DNA of 64,000 bases, from contig NZ_RCVR01000023.1 of assembly GCF_016107305.1 (NCBI RefSeq), forward strand, positions 1 to 64,000, given 5' to 3'. Positions 24,901-33,452 of the stretch are shown here, piece after piece (positions within the stretch are counted from its first letter, which is position 1; each line of letters opens with the position of its first letter). Source of the DNA: Roseomonas sp. KE2513 (GTDB lineage: Bacteria > Pseudomonadota > Alphaproteobacteria > Acetobacterales > Acetobacteraceae). A program made the translations under genes and the position numbers. Under the pieces are notes generated by a model. That model did no database searches and had not been told where the DNA came from. It was given only the letters and a program-made list of their open reading frames with translations.

Positions 24901-25225
24901 GGCGGCGCTGGGAGACTTCGCGGAGGAGGTGGCGGACCGCTTTGGCGCCCCGCCCGAGCCCATGGAGAACCTTCTCACCCTCGCCCGCCTCCGCCTGCGC
25001 TGCCGGCAACACGGGGTTTCCAAGCTGGAGGTTGGGCCGAGCGCCGCAGCGGCGAGCTTCCGCGCCGAACCGCCCGCCGCACGCGCGCCGCTGGAGAGGC
25101 GGGGCGAGCGGATCGTCCTACCCCGCCACGCCGAGGGCGAGGAGGGATTGCTGACGACGGCGGAAGCGCTGCTCGACCGGCTACGCCAGCGCGGCTCGGC
25201 CCGGGGCGACCGGGCGGCCGCGTAA
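21935..25225 (+). CDS. Mfd-like transcription-repair coupling helicase
   Basis: Superfamily 2 helicase/translocase of 1096 residues with the Mfd layout. It has an N-terminal UvrB-like module (LPAWDCLPYDRTSPS), a CarD/RID-type RNA polymerase contact domain (about 425-500, PGDAVIHLDHGLG), Walker A GDVGFGKTE (about 578), motif II DEEQ (about 682), the TRG-region block LHQLRGRVGR and a C-terminal TRCF domain. It would push stalled RNA polymerase and recruit repair. The sequence departs from classic Mfd at several usually invariant spots, for example IDEEQRFG and IATPPGRRQPIRT, so it may be a second, divergent copy. GTG 21935 has GAGGGG 9 bases upstream; the longer upstream frame is rejected. Confidence 0.82.
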   Translation: MTLVAEPEGLLAARLVELAAEGGGAIHVARSEARAARLAAAARALAPSLRVVLLPAWDCLPYDRTSPSRSVMGQRMAAVHALAAGDGARALVIASVDAVTQLLPAREAWAGLSFRAGEALDPALAEAALERLGYVLDERVDEPGEAALHGAVLDVYPAGEGALPCRIEHEEGRVTSIRHYDPITQRSQEETEAVTLGPASEVVLPEGAEERHSQGMEHGLADFCPRLVTAFDLLPGAPVVLDPEVEELRPQRAAEVADAFRSRLALLPPGEETRPVSEPARLYLDDAAWAAAISGRKVLSLEPPPEEAEGSAPRFIGTRDPEEAFLDFLEERREAGQRVALAGRSTRRTRALLRLVAQRLNLRAEPLAGWSALRDAPAGTFGVLDGLLEAGFEADGAVVVAPGDVRPPAAHGSDAERQRILALADPGLQPGDAVIHLDHGLGALRGVEAVTVGETTLDCLRLDYAGGATQLVPLDEMDRIWRYGAEAEGVTLDRLGGESWPKRRAEVEAQVAASAEALVSMAREAEARSAPVLRRRGGAYDRFVARFPFALTTDQAEAIDAVLADLASGRPMDRLVCGDVGFGKTEVALRAAAVAALAGKQVAVLAPTTVLVRQHLNTFRRRFAGLKTGGRAIRIEQLSRFSSAAEAKAVKEGLSKGEIDIVIGTQALAGKGVRFKDLGLVVIDEEQRFGTRQKATVRRLAAETHVMAMTATPIPRTLQSALVGLQALSVIATPPGRRQPIRTVHMPLDDAVLQSALAREKRRGGQSFVVCSRIEDLPGMRERISGLLPELEIIEAHGDLPVEEVDTALVRFADGEGDVLLSTNIVETGLDVPRANTMIVHRADRFGLGQLHQLRGRVGRGRVRGTIILMTDPEEPPSPLTEKRLRALEAFDRVGAGFAISAQDMDLRGAGDLLGESQAGHLKLIGLDLYQHLLDRALHAARGEAVKEDWTPALSIAVSAWIPKDYVEEEAGRVELHARLAAILRRGDAAALGDFAEEVADRFGAPPEPMENLLTLARLRLRCRQHGVSKLEVGPSAAAASFRAEPPAARAPLERRGERIVLPRHAEGEEGLLTTAEALLDRLRQRGSARGDRAAA

Positions 25226-25231
25226 GCCGCG

Positions 25232-26521
25232 TCAGAGAAAGGTCTCCACGAGGCTCGCCCCGACCTCGCGGAGACGCTCGCCCAAGCCGCGTGCGCGCCA
25301 GGCTTCGAGGGTGATCTCGCGGGAGGCGGCGACGTCGTGCCGGAACAGCGTCTCCATGCGCCCGCCGAACTCCGGACCGAGGATGATGGCGTCGATCTCG
25401 TTGTTCCAGACGGTGCTGCGCCAGTCGAGGTTGGACGAGCCCACGGCAGACCAGGCGCCGTCCACCACGGCGGTCTTGGCGTGCAGCACGCGGCCCTGCC
25501 GCTCGTGGATTCGCACGCCGGCCTCCAGCAGGTCCCCATATTTCGCGCGGCCAGCCGCGATGGCGGCGCTGCTGTCGCTCTGGCCGGGCACGACGATCTG
25601 CACGTCCACCCCGCGCCGGGCCGCCGCCGCCAGCGCGCGGGCGAGGTCCGGCGTGGGCACGAAGAAGCCGGTGGTGAGATGGATCGAGCGGTCCGCCAGC
25701 TCGATAGCGGAGAGCAGCGTGCGGTAGATCAGCGGCTGGTCGTTGTCGGGCGCGCCGTCGATCGCTTGGACGGTCATGTTGCCGACCGGCGTCCGCGGTG
25801 TCGGCGGGTGGTCGGCAATGGGCGGACCATTCTGCTGGCGCCAGGTCTCCATAAAGTAGCGAGCGAACTGCGCGACGACCGGACCCTCGATTCGGACGTC
25901 GGTGTCGCGCCAGGCCTGGTCCTCGGGATCGGCGCCCTCCGGCCGAGGGGCATTTTGATAGACCCGACTGATGTTCACCCCGCCGGTGATTGCGAGCCGC
26001 CCGTCCACCAGGAGGAGCTTACGGTGGTCTCGCTTGTTCAGCGCGACCGGCACGCGGTCATTCGGGCCGAGCGGATTGAATTCCACCACGCGGACACCGC
26101 CCGTCCGCAGCCGGTTAAACAGGGCCTTCGAGGTCTCGGCCGCGCCCCAGGCGTCGTAGACGAGGTTTACCTCAACGCCGCGCGCCCGGGCGGCCAGCAA
26201 CATGTCGGCGAACCTTCCGCCGGCCTCCTCGTCGAATTCGTAGCTTTCCATGTCGATGCGGGTGCGGGCGCCATGAATGGCCTCGGTGAGCGCGCCGAAG
26301 GTCGCGGGACCGTCTACCAGCAGTTCCACGCGGTTGCCGTCGAGGAAGGGTAGACCGGAGAAGCGCTCCCCTTGGCGCCGGATGAGGTCGATGCTCCCGC
26401 CTGGCCCGGCCGAGGCGCGCGCGGCCAGGAGGTCGCGGCTGACGCCTGGCGTCGGCGCGGAGGCGCAGCCGCCCAGGAGACCCGGGCCTAGTAGTGCGAG
26501 GATGGGGAGAAAGTGTCTCAC
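25232..26521 (-). CDS. Phospholipase D-like / cardiolipin synthase B-like lipoprotein
   Basis: Protein of 429 residues with two HKD active sites: H166-x-K168-x4-D173 and H347-x-K349-x4-D354, each followed by the Gly/Ser-Asn block of the superfamily. The N-terminus has a lipobox ending at C19 (GLLGGC), so it is probably a lipid-anchored envelope enzyme. This layout fits ClsB-type transphosphatidylation or a phospholipase. The start is GTG with a weak ribosome site. It ends 6 bases from the convergent Mfd-like gene, with no terminator between them. Confidence 0.85.
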   Translation of the reverse strand: MRHFLPILALLGPGLLGGCASAPTPGVSRDLLAARASAGPGGSIDLIRRQGERFSGLPFLDGNRVELLVDGPATFGALTEAIHGARTRIDMESYEFDEEAGGRFADMLLAARARGVEVNLVYDAWGAAETSKALFNRLRTGGVRVVEFNPLGPNDRVPVALNKRDHRKLLLVDGRLAITGGVNISRVYQNAPRPEGADPEDQAWRDTDVRIEGPVVAQFARYFMETWRQQNGPPIADHPPTPRTPVGNMTVQAIDGAPDNDQPLIYRTLLSAIELADRSIHLTTGFFVPTPDLARALAAAARRGVDVQIVVPGQSDSSAAIAAGRAKYGDLLEAGVRIHERQGRVLHAKTAVVDGAWSAVGSSNLDWRSTVWNNEIDAIILGPEFGGRMETLFRHDVAASREITLEAWRARGLGERLREVGASLVETFL

Positions 26522-26644
26522 GCGCCGCTCATGAGGGCGACCTGCGGCAGAATTCGGGCCGGGACATCGGCACGCCCCCGCCTCACGAAAAGATGTTGAA
26601 CCGTCACGTTCCGGAGCGCTAAGGACGGAAGCGTGCTGGCCGCT

Positions 26645-27082
26645 TCAGCAGGCGGGAGGAAGGCTCCGGCGGACGCCCTGCGCACCGGCTCGGCTGGCCA
26701 GGAGAACCTCCAGGGTGCTGCGCAGGTGGCGGAAGCCATCCGGCTTTTCGAGAAGCGCCTCCGGCTGGACACCGAGGCTCAGCAGGGTGCGGTTCTGCTC
26801 CTCCGTCATGTAGCCGCTGAGGACGACGATCGGCATGCCGGGCCAGGTCGCCACAATTTTCCTGACGAGCCCGACTCCGTCGAGGTTCGGCATCCGCACA
26901 TCGGTGACGACAGCATCGAAGGGTTGGGACTCCAGCTCGGCCGCCGCAACCGCTCCGTCCGGAGCACAGGTAACGCAGTAGCCACTCTCGCTCAGGTCCA
27001 GATCTATCAGCAGTGCGACAGCCTCTTCGTCTTCTGCGACCAGAACACGCGGTGGCCCCTCTCGGGCCGGCTCATCGGGCAT
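26645..27082 (-). CDS. Single-domain response regulator
   Basis: Receiver domain protein of 145 residues. Acidic residues E17-D18-E19, phosphoacceptor D61 (VVTDVRMPNLDG), S89 and K113 (LLEKP) are all in place. No DNA-binding or output domain follows, only about 25 residues of tail. It should act through protein-protein contact or as a phosphate sink. No histidine kinase is nearby, so the partner is unknown. It lies 123 bases upstream of the phospholipase gene in the same direction. Confidence 0.87.
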   Translation of the reverse strand: MPDEPAREGPPRVLVAEDEEAVALLIDLDLSESGYCVTCAPDGAVAAAELESQPFDAVVTDVRMPNLDGVGLVRKIVATWPGMPIVVLSGYMTEEQNRTLLSLGVQPEALLEKPDGFRHLRSTLEVLLASRAGAQGVRRSLPPAC

Positions 27083-27531
27083 CTGTTCTCACCTGGTGCT
27101 ACCCCTGTTTGAACGCGGAATACGAGCTTAACGCAAGATGAGCGCAACCTCTGGTGGCAAATGTGCTGAAAACTTTGGGAGAATCGGCATGCATCCATCC
27201 CCTTCTCCCCCATGGCGCGCCGTGGCCACGGTGAACGTAACCCAGATGTTTTCCGGAAGGAAGTGATTGACTATCGTTCGATCACTAACGGTGAAGAAGG
27301 CCTGCCGCGGACCGGAACAGGCTGATCTTGCGCTCCATCGATACGGGGTGATCGCTTTTGAACGTTGGGACCGAGCGGCACTGTCGGCCCGAAGCGACCC
27401 AGCTGCGGTGGCGTGGGTGGATGCGGGGCGTCTCTTCATCATGGACGCCCACAGCCCGCCCCGGGATGAGCTTGCCGGGGGTGTTGGCGGATGACACTGT
27501 TCCAGCGCGACCTTCAGCCGGCTTCGCGGAC
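27083..27531. other. Intergenic region without a convincing gene
   Basis: About 450 bases between the response regulator start and the egtD stop. A 75-codon frame starting TTG at 27267, with GGAAGGAAG upstream, encodes nothing I recognise and is not listed as a gene. The region should contain the response regulator promoter, but I see no clear consensus boxes and no strong hairpin. Confidence 0.5.
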
Positions 27532-28509
27532 TCAGCCCGGCACTTCCAGCGCGTGGATGCTGAACAGGCCGGCAGGGTCGGTCCATGCCGTGAGTGCGCG
27601 GTAGCCGGCACTCTCGCCGAGGTGGACGAAGGCCTCGATTCCGTACTTGTACGAGTTCTCAGTGTGGATCGACTCCCCAGGGGCAAAACGGAAAACTGCC
27701 TCGCCCAGTGGCACAGCCTGGGCGCGGCGGCTGACGAGATGCATCTCCATTCGGCTCTCGGCGGCGTTCCACCGCGCCTCGTGCCGGAAGGCTGAGAGGT
27801 CGAAGCCCCCGCCCAGTTCCCGGTTGATGCGGCGGAGAAGATTGAGGTTGAAGGACGCCGTCACGCCCGCCGCGTCGTCATAGGCTGCCAGCAGCACCGC
27901 AAGGTCCTTCGGCAGATCCGCCCCGACGATCATCAGCGATCCCGGCCCGAGCAGGCGCGCGGTGACGCGGAGGAAGGCCGTCGCTTCCTCGGGCGTGAAG
28001 TTGCCGATGGTCGAGCCGGGAAAGAACCCGACCCGGCGCCGCGGCGCCGTGCCGGGGGACACGGGAAGCTCGAAGGGCGCGGTGTAGTCGGCGCAGACGG
28101 GAAGGATGGGCAGTTCCGGGAAATCCTGCGCAAGGCCCCGCGCGGCGGTCGTCAGGTGCTCACGCGAGATGTCCACGGGCACGTAGAGTGCGGGATCCCG
28201 CAGCGCGGCGAGCAGCAGCCGGATCTTCACCCCGGCGCCCGATCCGAACTCCACCAGGGCCGCCCCCGGCCCGGCCAGGGCCGCGATCTCGCCGGCCCGC
28301 GCCCGGAGGAGGGCGAGCTCCGTTCGGGTGGGGTAGTATTCCGGGAGCTCGCAGATACGGTCGAAAAGACGGGAGCCCTCGGCATCGTAGAGGAACTTGC
28401 ACGGCAGGGTCTTGGGTGAGGCGGAAAGGCCGGCGACCACGGCTTGGTGGAACTCCACCAGGCCGGGCGAGAGGTCCGTCAGCTCGTGCAGCGGCCGGGC
28501 GAGGTTCAT
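27532..28509 (-). CDS. egtD: L-histidine N-alpha-methyltransferase (ergothioneine biosynthesis)
   Basis: Protein of 325 residues matching EgtD, which trimethylates histidine to hercynine using S-adenosylmethionine. Family blocks visible are KFLYDAEGSRLFDRICELPEYYPTR, the SAM-binding VEFGSGAGVKIRLLL, FFPGSTIGNF, and the C-terminal HTENSYKY that closes over histidine. The ATG overlaps the egtB stop (ATGA), so the two steps are co-translated. No egtA, egtC or egtE is nearby, as is usual in proteobacteria. Confidence 0.95.
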   Translation of the reverse strand: MNLARPLHELTDLSPGLVEFHQAVVAGLSASPKTLPCKFLYDAEGSRLFDRICELPEYYPTRTELALLRARAGEIAALAGPGAALVEFGSGAGVKIRLLLAALRDPALYVPVDISREHLTTAARGLAQDFPELPILPVCADYTAPFELPVSPGTAPRRRVGFFPGSTIGNFTPEEATAFLRVTARLLGPGSLMIVGADLPKDLAVLLAAYDDAAGVTASFNLNLLRRINRELGGGFDLSAFRHEARWNAAESRMEMHLVSRRAQAVPLGEAVFRFAPGESIHTENSYKYGIEAFVHLGESAGYRALTAWTDPAGLFSIHALEVPG

Positions 28510-29801
28510 GCATCCTCCGCGAGGCGAAAGCCCGAGAACTGCCAGCGCGCCTGGGGCGGGAAGAAGTTGCGGTAGCTCGGCCGGTCATGTCCCTCCGCCG
28601 TGGCGCAGGAGCGCCCGCGAAGGACCATCTGGTTGATCATGAACTTGCCATTGTACTCGCCGAGCGCCCCTGGCTGCGGGCGGTAGCCCGGGTAGGGCGA
28701 GTAGGGGCTGGCCGTCCATTCCCACACGTCCTGTCTGATGCCCGTCAGGAGCGGCCGCGGGTGCGGCCGGGCGCCGCCAGCGGGCTGGCCGGTGCCGGCA
28801 TGGCGCTGCGCCGCGACTTCCCACTCGAACTCCGTCGGCAGGCGCTTTCCGGCCCATTCGGCGTAGGCCGCCGCCTCGTAGAAGGAGACATGAGCCACGG
28901 GTTCGTCGTCGCGCACCGGACTCAGGCCGTGGAGCGTCATGACGTGCCACTCGCCATCCAGGCGCTGCCAGTAACCCGGTGCTTCCCACCCTGCGGACTG
29001 GGCGAGGGCCCAGCCTTCCGAAAGCCAGAACGCGGGCTTGCGGTAGCCGCCATCCTCCATGAAGGCGCGGAACTCGCCGTTGCTGACGGGGCGGTCGGCC
29101 AGGGCGTGGTTGCGCAGCAGCACCTCGTGGCGTGGCCCCTCGTTGTCGAAGGAGAAGTCGAGGGCAGCACCGGAGGGCTCGTAGCCCACCGCGTGAATGC
29201 CCCCCTCCGCGAGCCACCAGCCCATGGGTGCGGCGGGCGCGGATGGCGGGGCGGGCGGCGGCGGCCGGTAGGCGGGGTGCAGCGGCGAGAGGGAGAAGGC
29301 GTGCTTGATGTCGGTCAGCAGCAATTCCTGGTGCTGCTGCTCGTGGTGCAGGCCCATGACGGCGAGCGCCGCCAATGCCTCGTTCCCAGGCGCGAGCAGC
29401 CGCTCCATCGCCGCGTCCACATGGGCACGGTAGGCGGCGACCTCCGCGACGCCCGGTCGGGTCAGCATCCCACGGGAGGGGCGCGGGTGCCGGGGACCCA
29501 CGGCCTCGTAGTAGGAGTTGAAGACGTAGCCGAAGGCGGGATCGAAGGCTTCGTATCCCGCCAAGTGCGGCGCCAGGACGAAGGTCTCGAAGAACCAGGT
29601 CGTATGCGCGCGGTGCCATTTCGCCGGGCTGGCATCCGGCATGGATTGGACCGTCTGGTCCTCGGGCGAGAGGGGCGCCGCGAGTTCCTCCGTTTCCCGC
29701 CGCACGCGCCTGAAGAGGTCCAGCACCGTGCCTGGGTCAGGGGGGGAGAGGGACGGGGCGCCGGGTTTCGCCGGGTGGGGCGCTGGGTTGTGGTCAGGCA
29801 T
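28506..29801 (-). CDS. egtB: Ergothioneine biosynthesis sulfoxide synthase EgtB
   Basis: Non-haem iron enzyme of 431 residues that joins hercynine to a thiol (cysteine or gamma-glutamylcysteine) with oxygen. The N-terminal DinB-like half has KWHRAHTTWFFE and the iron motif H153-x3-H157-x-E159 in LHHEQQHQE. The C-terminal formylglycine-enzyme-like half has VAHVSFYEAAAYAEWAGKRL, ending near FFPPQARWQFSGFRLA. Start at 29801 was chosen over 29879 because the shorter form has the usual family length and N-terminus. Runs straight into egtD. Confidence 0.94.
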   Translation of the reverse strand: MPDHNPAPHPAKPGAPSLSPPDPGTVLDLFRRVRRETEELAAPLSPEDQTVQSMPDASPAKWHRAHTTWFFETFVLAPHLAGYEAFDPAFGYVFNSYYEAVGPRHPRPSRGMLTRPGVAEVAAYRAHVDAAMERLLAPGNEALAALAVMGLHHEQQHQELLLTDIKHAFSLSPLHPAYRPPPPAPPSAPAAPMGWWLAEGGIHAVGYEPSGAALDFSFDNEGPRHEVLLRNHALADRPVSNGEFRAFMEDGGYRKPAFWLSEGWALAQSAGWEAPGYWQRLDGEWHVMTLHGLSPVRDDEPVAHVSFYEAAAYAEWAGKRLPTEFEWEVAAQRHAGTGQPAGGARPHPRPLLTGIRQDVWEWTASPYSPYPGYRPQPGALGEYNGKFMINQMVLRGRSCATAEGHDRPSYRNFFPPQARWQFSGFRLAEDA

Positions 29802-29922
29802 CGCGGCGTTCCATCGGCCTAAGATGGGAGGCGGGGGGTTGGAAGCGAGGCCCCGCGCGGCGGTGCCGGCGGGCGGCACGGACTGGTGACCGCCAGCGCC
29901 GCGGTTTTAGTGGCCAGCTTCG

Positions 29923-31686
29923 TCATGAGCGGCCCTCCACCGGCTGCTCCAGCGGTTCCGGCCGGACGACGTAGCTGTCGCCCGCGTTTGCCGGTGCACC
30001 GGCCTCCTGGGCGGCAAGGCGCTCGAGGTCCCGCCGGCGGACCTCGCGCTCTACCGCCGCCGCATCGACCTCAGGCACGCCAAGGCTGACCAGTGCCTGC
30101 CGGCCGAGCGCGAGAGCCGATTCCACGGTCTCCCGCACCTCGACCACACCGAGGCGACGCAGGCGGAGGGCGTGGCGGCGGTCGTAGGAGCGGACGACGC
30201 AGGGCGTTTCCGGAAAGACCTCCCGCACGAGCGCGACCACGCGGTCCGTGGTTTCGGGCAGGTCGGTGCAGACCGCGATAAGCTGCACCCGGCCGGCACC
30301 GGCGGCGCGCAGCACGTCCAAGCGCGTGCCGTCGCCGTAGTGAACACGGGCGCCGAAGCGGCCGGCCGCCTCGATCTGCTCGACATCGGAATCAATGATG
30401 GTGAGCGCGATGCCACGCCGGATGAGCACCTGAGCGACGAGTTGCCCCACGCGCCCGAAGCCGATCACGAGCACCGCGCCGCGCGCATCCGAGAAATCCT
30501 CCTCCGGCGCCTCTCCCTTTACGTTCCGAATGAAGAGAGGCGCGAGCCTGACAACCAGCGGGGTCAAGGCCATCGAGAGGGTGACGAGCGCGACCAGCAG
30601 GCTCGCGTGCTCGGGCGTCATCACGCCCGCCGCGGCCGCGGTCGAGTAGAGGACAAAGCCGAACTCCCCGCCCTGGGCGAGCAGCAGGCCGGTGCGCACG
30701 GCGGTGGCGTGCGAGTGGCCGAAGAAGCGCGTAACACCGTAGATGGCGGCCGTCTTCGACACCGTGAGGGCGGTGGCGGCGGCCAGGAGCGCGACGACGT
30801 TCGCCCGGACCACGCCGAGGTCCACGCTCATCCCGACCGAAAGGAAGAAGAGCCCCAGCAGTAGGCCGCGGAACGGTTCAATATCGGCTTCCAACTCGTG
30901 CCTATAGGTCGATTCCGCGAGGAGGAGGCCGGCCAGGAAGGCGCCGGTCGCCATCGAAAGGCCCACCGCCGCCATGAGACCGGCCGCGCCGAGCACGACC
31001 AGCAGGACGGCCGCGGTCATGATCTCCTGCGCGCCGCTTCGCGCGAGAAGCCCGAAGAGCGGGTTGAGCAGGAAGCGGCCCGTGAGCACAATGGCCGCAA
31101 CCGCCACCAGCATCTCGCCCGCCGCGAGCCAGAGAGGGCCGTCGTCCGCCCGCGGCAGAGGCGACAGGAAGGCGACGAGGGCGAGAAGCGGGACGATCGC
31201 CAGGTCTTGCATCAGCAGGACGGCAAAGGCGGTGCGGCCATGGCCCGTCTCGACCTCCCGCCGCTCCTCCAGCAGTTGCATGACGAGGGCGGTGGAGGAG
31301 AGCGCGAGGCCGAGCCCGGCCACGATCGAGGCCGGCAGGCTGCGGCCAGCGATGAAGTAAGGGTAGAGCGCGATCAGCGCCCCGGAGAGGAGGATCTGCG
31401 CCGTTCCAAGCCCAAGAATGTCGCGCCGCATCTCCCAGAGACGTGACAGCTTCATCTCCAGCCCGATGACGAAAAGCAGGAGGACGATGCCGAGTTCGGC
31501 GATGCCGGATACCCGCCCCGGCTCCGAGAAGAGGCCGAGTACCGAGGGGCCGACCACGACCCCGGCACCGATATAGCCGAGGACCGCGCCCAGCCCCGCG
31601 CGCTTGGCGAGCGGAACCGCGACGACGGCGGCGGCGAGAAGGACGATAGGCTCGAGGAGAACTGCTGCCTCGGAGTGTTCGGACAT
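29923..31686 (-). CDS. Monovalent cation:proton antiporter (CPA2 family) with TrkA-N domain
   Basis: Protein of 587 residues. About 12-13 membrane segments (residues 8 to 380) carry the Na/H-exchanger fold, with LGYIGAGVVVGPSVLG and VLLMQDLAIVPLLALVAF typical of KefB/KefC relatives. A cytoplasmic NAD-binding RCK domain follows (VLVIGFGRVGQ near 410, then IIDSDVEQIEAA and YGDGTRLDVL). It probably exports potassium or sodium in exchange for protons under electrophilic, pH or redox stress. Start at 31686 has GGAG upstream. It is upstream of egtB in the same direction, 121 bases away. Confidence 0.9.
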   Translation of the reverse strand: MSEHSEAAVLLEPIVLLAAAVVAVPLAKRAGLGAVLGYIGAGVVVGPSVLGLFSEPGRVSGIAELGIVLLLFVIGLEMKLSRLWEMRRDILGLGTAQILLSGALIALYPYFIAGRSLPASIVAGLGLALSSTALVMQLLEERREVETGHGRTAFAVLLMQDLAIVPLLALVAFLSPLPRADDGPLWLAAGEMLVAVAAIVLTGRFLLNPLFGLLARSGAQEIMTAAVLLVVLGAAGLMAAVGLSMATGAFLAGLLLAESTYRHELEADIEPFRGLLLGLFFLSVGMSVDLGVVRANVVALLAAATALTVSKTAAIYGVTRFFGHSHATAVRTGLLLAQGGEFGFVLYSTAAAAGVMTPEHASLLVALVTLSMALTPLVVRLAPLFIRNVKGEAPEEDFSDARGAVLVIGFGRVGQLVAQVLIRRGIALTIIDSDVEQIEAAGRFGARVHYGDGTRLDVLRAAGAGRVQLIAVCTDLPETTDRVVALVREVFPETPCVVRSYDRRHALRLRRLGVVEVRETVESALALGRQALVSLGVPEVDAAAVEREVRRRDLERLAAQEAGAPANAGDSYVVRPEPLEQPVEGRS

Positions 31687-31846
31687 CGGGTCTCCGTCGG
31701 CGGGGCTTCGTCGCGCGCATAGGTGAAGCAGCGCGGACCAATTGGCAATCGAGGCGCCGACGGGCGCAGGCACGCTCCTTGCTTACACCTGCCCGTGAAT
31801 TGCGGAACGGTGCGGACCGCCCCGTACCCCGACCGGAGGATGATCC

Positions 31847-33445
31847 ATGCGCCGCCGAACCCTGCTTGCCTCCGCCTCCGCGGCACTGGCAGCCCCCGCG
31901 CTGCGCCCCGCTGCGGCCCAGACGGCGGCGAGCCGTGCCGAGACCTTGCTGCTGGTGCAGGAATACGGGCCCAACAGCCTCGACATGCAGGGCCTGGGCT
32001 CCTCGCAGCCGGTGAACGGCGTCGCGCTCAACTGCTATGACCGGCTGGTGCGCTACAAGCGCGTGCCACTGCCCGGCGAGGGGAACGGCAGCACCTTCGA
32101 CATCACCTCTTTGGAGCCTGAGTTGGCCGAGAGCTGGCAGGAGGCGAGCGACGGCATGAGCTGCACCTTCCGCCTGCGGGAGGCCCGCTTCCACTCCGGC
32201 CGCCCCGTCACGGCGAAGGACGTGAAGTGGTCCCTCGACCGCGCCGTCTCGATCGGCGGCTTCGCAACGACGCAAATGAACGCGGGCAGCCTCGAGAAGC
32301 CCGAGCAGTTCGTGGCGGTGGACGACCGCACCTTTCGCATCGACTACCTGCGCAAGGACAAGCTCACGCTGCCGAATCTCGGCGTCACCATCCCCTTCGT
32401 CTTCGACAGCGAGTTGGCGACCCGGAACTCGGGGGGCGACCCCTGGGCAAAGGAGTGGCTGAAAAACAACGTCGCCGGCTCCGGTGCCTTCAAGGTGGAG
32501 ACCTGGCGGCCGGGCACCGAGACCATCTATGTCCGCAACGACGACTGGAAGTCAGGGCCGCTGCCCTCGCTCCGCCGCGTCATCGCGCGCGACATCCCCT
32601 CCCCCTCCACGCGGCGCGCGCTGATCGAGCGGGGGGATGCCGACATCTCCTACGGACTGCCGCCGAAGGACTTCAAGGACTTGGCCGAGGCGCGCCGCGT
32701 GAGGGTGGTGGGCGTGCCCGTTCCGAACGCCATCTGGTACGTGTCGCTGAACGCGGCGACGGGCCCCTTCACCGACGTCCGGCTGCGCCAGGCCGTCGCC
32801 TGGGCGCTACCCTACGAGGCAATCATGCAGGCGTCCCTGTTCGGACGCGGGGTGCCGATGTGGGGGGCGACGGGCGGGCCAACGACCGCTTGGCCGCAGC
32901 CCTTCCCCTACAACACCAATGTCGGGAAGGCGCGCGAACTGGTGCAGCAGGCGGCACCCGGCGGGGTAGCCACCACGCTGCTGTTCGACGCGGGATCGGG
33001 CACCATCGCGGAGCCGATGGCGGTGCTGATCAAGGAATCACTGGCGCCGATCGGCATCAATGTGGAGCTGAACAAGATCCCCGGCGCCAATTTCCGCGGC
33101 GAGCTGAACAAGAAGACGGCCCCCATGGTGATCAACCGCTTCGGCGGCTGGCTGGACTGGCCGGACTACTTCTTCTTCTGGAACTATCACGGCAACAACT
33201 CGATCTTCAACATCGCCTCCTACCAGAATCCGGCGATGGACAAGCTGATCGACGCCGCACGCTTCGCCGGCGATGCGGACAGCTACGCGGGCGCCGTGCG
33301 CGGCTTCATCGGGATGGCAGAGCGGGAGGTGCCGATGATCCCGATCGCACAGCCGCTGCACGACGTGGCGATGCAGCGCTCCATCGGCGGCTACCAGTTC
33401 TGGCCCTGCCGCGAGCCCGACTTCCGCTTCCTAACCAAGGGTTGA
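31847..33445 (+). CDS. ABC transporter substrate-binding protein (peptide/nickel type, SBP family 5)
   Basis: Periplasmic binding protein of 532 residues with a Tat-type signal (MRRRTLLASASAALAAPAL). Family blocks include the segment LAESWQEASDGMSCTFRLRE, PVTAKDVKWSLDRA, and FTDVRLRQAVAWALPYE. It captures a peptide-like, glycosidic or amide substrate for the permeases downstream. GGAGG lies 7 bases before the ATG. It is the first gene of a six-gene operon and is divergent from the antiporter gene. Confidence 0.92.
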   Translation: MRRRTLLASASAALAAPALRPAAAQTAASRAETLLLVQEYGPNSLDMQGLGSSQPVNGVALNCYDRLVRYKRVPLPGEGNGSTFDITSLEPELAESWQEASDGMSCTFRLREARFHSGRPVTAKDVKWSLDRAVSIGGFATTQMNAGSLEKPEQFVAVDDRTFRIDYLRKDKLTLPNLGVTIPFVFDSELATRNSGGDPWAKEWLKNNVAGSGAFKVETWRPGTETIYVRNDDWKSGPLPSLRRVIARDIPSPSTRRALIERGDADISYGLPPKDFKDLAEARRVRVVGVPVPNAIWYVSLNAATGPFTDVRLRQAVAWALPYEAIMQASLFGRGVPMWGATGGPTTAWPQPFPYNTNVGKARELVQQAAPGGVATTLLFDAGSGTIAEPMAVLIKESLAPIGINVELNKIPGANFRGELNKKTAPMVINRFGGWLDWPDYFFFWNYHGNNSIFNIASYQNPAMDKLIDAARFAGDADSYAGAVRGFIGMAEREVPMIPIAQPLHDVAMQRSIGGYQFWPCREPDFRFLTKG

Positions 33446-33452
33446 GGACCTC

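Noticed and set aside
27267-27494. Possible 75-residue protein with a TTG start between egtD and the response regulator
   Set aside because: There is a purine-rich stretch upstream, but the sequence resembles no family and the frame length is expected by chance at this GC content.
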